Positions 13,860 to 15,444 of a stretch of 15,444 bases of DNA are shown here, in pieces. A model generated the notes under the pieces. It was given only the letters and a program-made list of their open reading frames with translations. It had not been told where the DNA came from and ran no database searches. Position 1 is the stretch's first letter. Each line of letters begins with the position of its first letter. The position numbers were made by a program, and so were the translations under genes. Origin of the DNA: CAG-273 sp963560005 (lineage in GTDB: Bacteria; Bacillota; Clostridia; TANB77; CAG-508); NCBI GenBank assembly GCA_963560005.1, contig CAUWNG010000046.1, positions 1-15,444 of the forward strand, written 5' to 3'.

Positions 13860-14264
13860 AGGTCAGGAAGATATATATCACAATTTATAGATAGCACATA
13901 CGTATCAGGAAAATTAATAGAAATTGAGGGGTATTCTCCTGACTTTCTAAAAGGTTATGAAGTAGAATGGTATGATTTAAGCTTAGAAGCAGGTAGAAAT
14001 GCAAAAGGAACAATGAGACTAAAATATATAGCTGAAAAATTTAAAATAATATTAAAAACAACACCTATATTCCAACAGCAATTAACAGAGTTCTATTCCC
14101 ATATACCAATGAGAGCAATAACAATAAAGTTTTTTAATCCATTTACAGGAACATATAAAACAATTAAATGTTATAGGGGAGATAGAAAAGCTAATATGTT
14201 ATTTGATTTTAATGGAATAGGGAAATTATATGATGAAGTAAGCCAAAGTTTAATAGAATTGTAG
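13860..14264 (+). CDS. small tail protein, DUF6711-like, AGG start
   Basis: A 134-residue protein from AGG 13860, beginning M-S-G-R-Y-I-S-Q-F-I-D-S-T-Y. Conserved-looking parts are S-L-E-A-G-R-N-A-K-G-T-M-R (residues about 40-52), a helix with T-P-I-F-Q-Q-Q-L-T-E-F-Y, F-F-N-P-F-T-G-T-Y-K-T and C-Y-R-G-D-R-K-A-N-M-L. This N-A-x-G, then F/Y-x-G-D-R-x-A pattern is that of DUF6711, short proteins found after tape measures in Firmicutes siphophages, where they may sit at the tail tip beside Dit. The first ATG is codon 52, which would remove the N-terminal half. The family name is from memory of its pattern; the location agrees. Confidence 0.8.
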   Translation, partial: RSGRYISQFIDSTYVSGKLIEIEGYSPDFLKGYEVEWYDLSLEAGRNAKGTMRLKYIAEKFKIILKTTPIFQQQLTEFYSHIPMRAITIKFFNPFTGTYKTIKCYRGDRKANMLFDFNGIGKLYDEVSQSLIEL

Positions 14265-14268
14265 GTGG
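14263..14268 (+). promoter_or_regulatory. ribosome binding site for tail-tip AGG start
   Basis: AGGTGG overlaps the upstream TAG stop and is followed by TAATA and AGG 14274. The same AGGTGG-TAAT arrangement leads to ATG at 8627, so the two sites differ essentially only in the start codon. Confidence 0.65.
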
Positions 14269-14273
14269 TAATA

Positions 14274-15444
14274 AGGATAAGCATTGAATTTAAAAAACAA
14301 TGTAAGGAAGATATAAGTTCTTTAAAATATGGAACTTTACATATAAAAGAAGATAATAAAGATATAACAGAAAGTGATGACTTAAAGGACTTCAAAATCA
14401 CTTCTTCTTGCTATGTTAATGATAAATTTATAGGTACAACAGTTGCAAAGAAGATTACAGGAAATATATTAAATGACGGACAACATAATTTAGAGAACAA
14501 AAATATTCAAGTAAAAACAGGAACTAATGTAAATGGAAATATAGAATATCAAAGTTTAGACACGTATATTATTCCAAAACCAAATTCAGACGAAGTAAGC
14601 CAAAAGACACAATTCACTGGATACGATTATATGATTAAGTTTGATATTTCTTATGTAGATAGAGTAACATATCCAATAAGAATGGACGATTACTTAGAAG
14701 AGTTATGCAAGCAAGTTGGAGTAGTATTAGGAAACAAAACATTCTTAAATAATGATTATATGATATTAGGAAATCCATTTACAAATAACGAAAGTTGCAA
14801 AACTGTTTTAAGTAATATATGTCAATTAGCGTTAGGATTTGCCGTGTTTGAAGAAGAAAAATTATATATTAAAAATTTAGATATAAATGGAGCACCATTA
14901 GAAACAATAGATGGAAATAATTACATGGATTTTAGTTCAAATAATGTATTTGGACCTGTAAATTCATTCAAAATACAAATGAATAGTGAAGTGGATGGAG
15001 AAGAGAGTGTAAGAGAAGAAACAGGTGTGACAGACGAAAATAGATGTCAAATATCAATATCAGATAACTACTTTCTAAACTCACAGGAACAACGAGAATT
15101 GGTTATAGACAAAATGTTTAATGCTATAAAAGGTCTTACATACCTTCCAGTAAAAGTTAATTATTATGGTTATCCTTGGCTAAAATTAGGAGATAAAATA
15201 AAAGTTTTAGACAATAATGACAAAGAATATATAACATACGTTATGGAACATATTTTTGAATATAATGGTTCATATAACGGAACAGTAGAAAGTAAAGCTT
15301 TAACAAAAACACAGAGTACCTATCATAGTACACAAAATATAAAAAAATGGAAAAGACAAACAGAATTAAAAGTAGACAAAATTAATGGTAAAATCACTCA
15401 ATTAACCCAAGAAACAACAAAACACGAAGAAAAAATAGCAAAAG
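14274..15444 (+). CDS. tail-tip/baseplate protein, AGG start, partial
   Basis: An open frame of at least 390 codons running off the window edge, with no stop. From AGG 14274 the product begins M-I-S-I-E-F-K-K-Q-C-K-E-D-I, then S-L-K-Y-G-T-L-H-I, I-T-E-S-D-D-L, S-C-Y-V-N-D-K-F-I-G-T-T-V-A-K-K-I-T and F-T-G-Y-D-Y-M-I-K-F. These are strongly reminiscent of clostridial tail-tip proteins (Tal/endopeptidase-like N-terminal domain) that contact the distal tail ring. Later blocks include E-L-C-K-Q-V-G-V-V-L-G, D-Y-M-I-L-G-N-P-F-T and Y-P-W-L-K-L-G-D-K-I, and the end turns into coiled coil (K-V-D-K-I-N-G-K-I-T-Q-L). The first ATG is codon 120. Conservation of the opening makes AGG the evident start position. 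Confidence 0.85.

Noticed and set aside
9524..13897. Long reading frames on the minus strand across the late genes
   Set aside because: They lack ribosome sites, are full of Leu/Ile/Phe typical of antisense of AAA/ATA-rich genes, and lie opposite clear plus-strand phage genes.
551..14276. Nine missing start codons as ordinary decay of a cryptic prophage
   Set aside because: All nine show the same T-to-G change at one position of one codon, with reading frames otherwise long and intact. Decay would give mixed stops, deletions and varied start changes. It remains the null hypothesis together with data artefact.
1..15444. CRISPR arrays, insertion sequences, attachment sites, tRNA or rRNA genes
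   Set aside because: No regularly spaced direct repeats, terminal inverted repeats with a transposase, or complete RNA gene folds were seen.

Overview
This window is the late structural (virion assembly) module of a tailed siphovirus or prophage, entirely on the + strand. The DNA is strongly AT-rich (codons such as AAA, GAA, ATA and TTA dominate), ribosome sites are strong AGGAGG types, and the proteins resemble SPP1/HK97-type morphogenesis proteins of low-GC Firmicutes phages. A gut Clostridia/Bacilli-type host is the most likely source (inference).

Layout. 1-1306: small genes upstream of packaging (a 66-aa phage protein, a 104-aa unknown, an XRE-like helix-turn-helix protein, a 52-aa protein, a Cys-rich repeat protein). 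1319-3079: terminase large subunit. 3079-3957: three accessory genes, including a HELLH metalloprotease-like protein and a four-Cys mini-protein. 3958-4159: a gene-free stretch with a TATAAT box and two hairpins. 4160-5813: SPP1-type portal, broken by a +1 frame change. 5814-5888: a folded leader. 5889-7528: scaffold and major capsid. 7543-9540: a small Lys/Glu-rich protein and four head-tail connector or tail completion proteins. 9546-10770: tail tube and the G/GT tail assembly chaperones. 10763-13846: tape measure. 13860-14264: small DUF6711-like tail protein. 14274-15444: tail-tip protein, running off the window.

The main anomaly is in the start codons. Nine genes, including most of the large essential virion genes (terminase, portal, capsid, tail tube, tape measure, tail tip), have no ATG/GTG/TTG at the expected start. 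Each has AGG exactly where ATG should be, 5-9 nt after a good Shine-Dalgarno, and reading from AGG gives complete family-like N-termini (M-I-S-I-E-F-K, M-D-K-A-I-S-D-I-G, M-A-G-T-Y-L-G and so on). Twelve other genes, all of 201 residues or fewer, use ATG and one uses GTG. Internal methionines are ATG, and internal AGG is rare and looks like arginine, so this is not a simple AGG-to-Met reassignment. Second, the codon CGG occurs in frame only twice in the window, and both are exactly where a +1 shift is needed to keep a protein family intact (portal at 5216 and tail chaperone T at 10449). The working interpretation is a phage with altered initiation on AGG and possibly frame-shifting at an unassigned or hungry CGG codon, perhaps gating late gene expression. 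A cryptic or artefactual origin is the null hypothesis. Family assignments come from recognition of the protein sequences, not from a database search.
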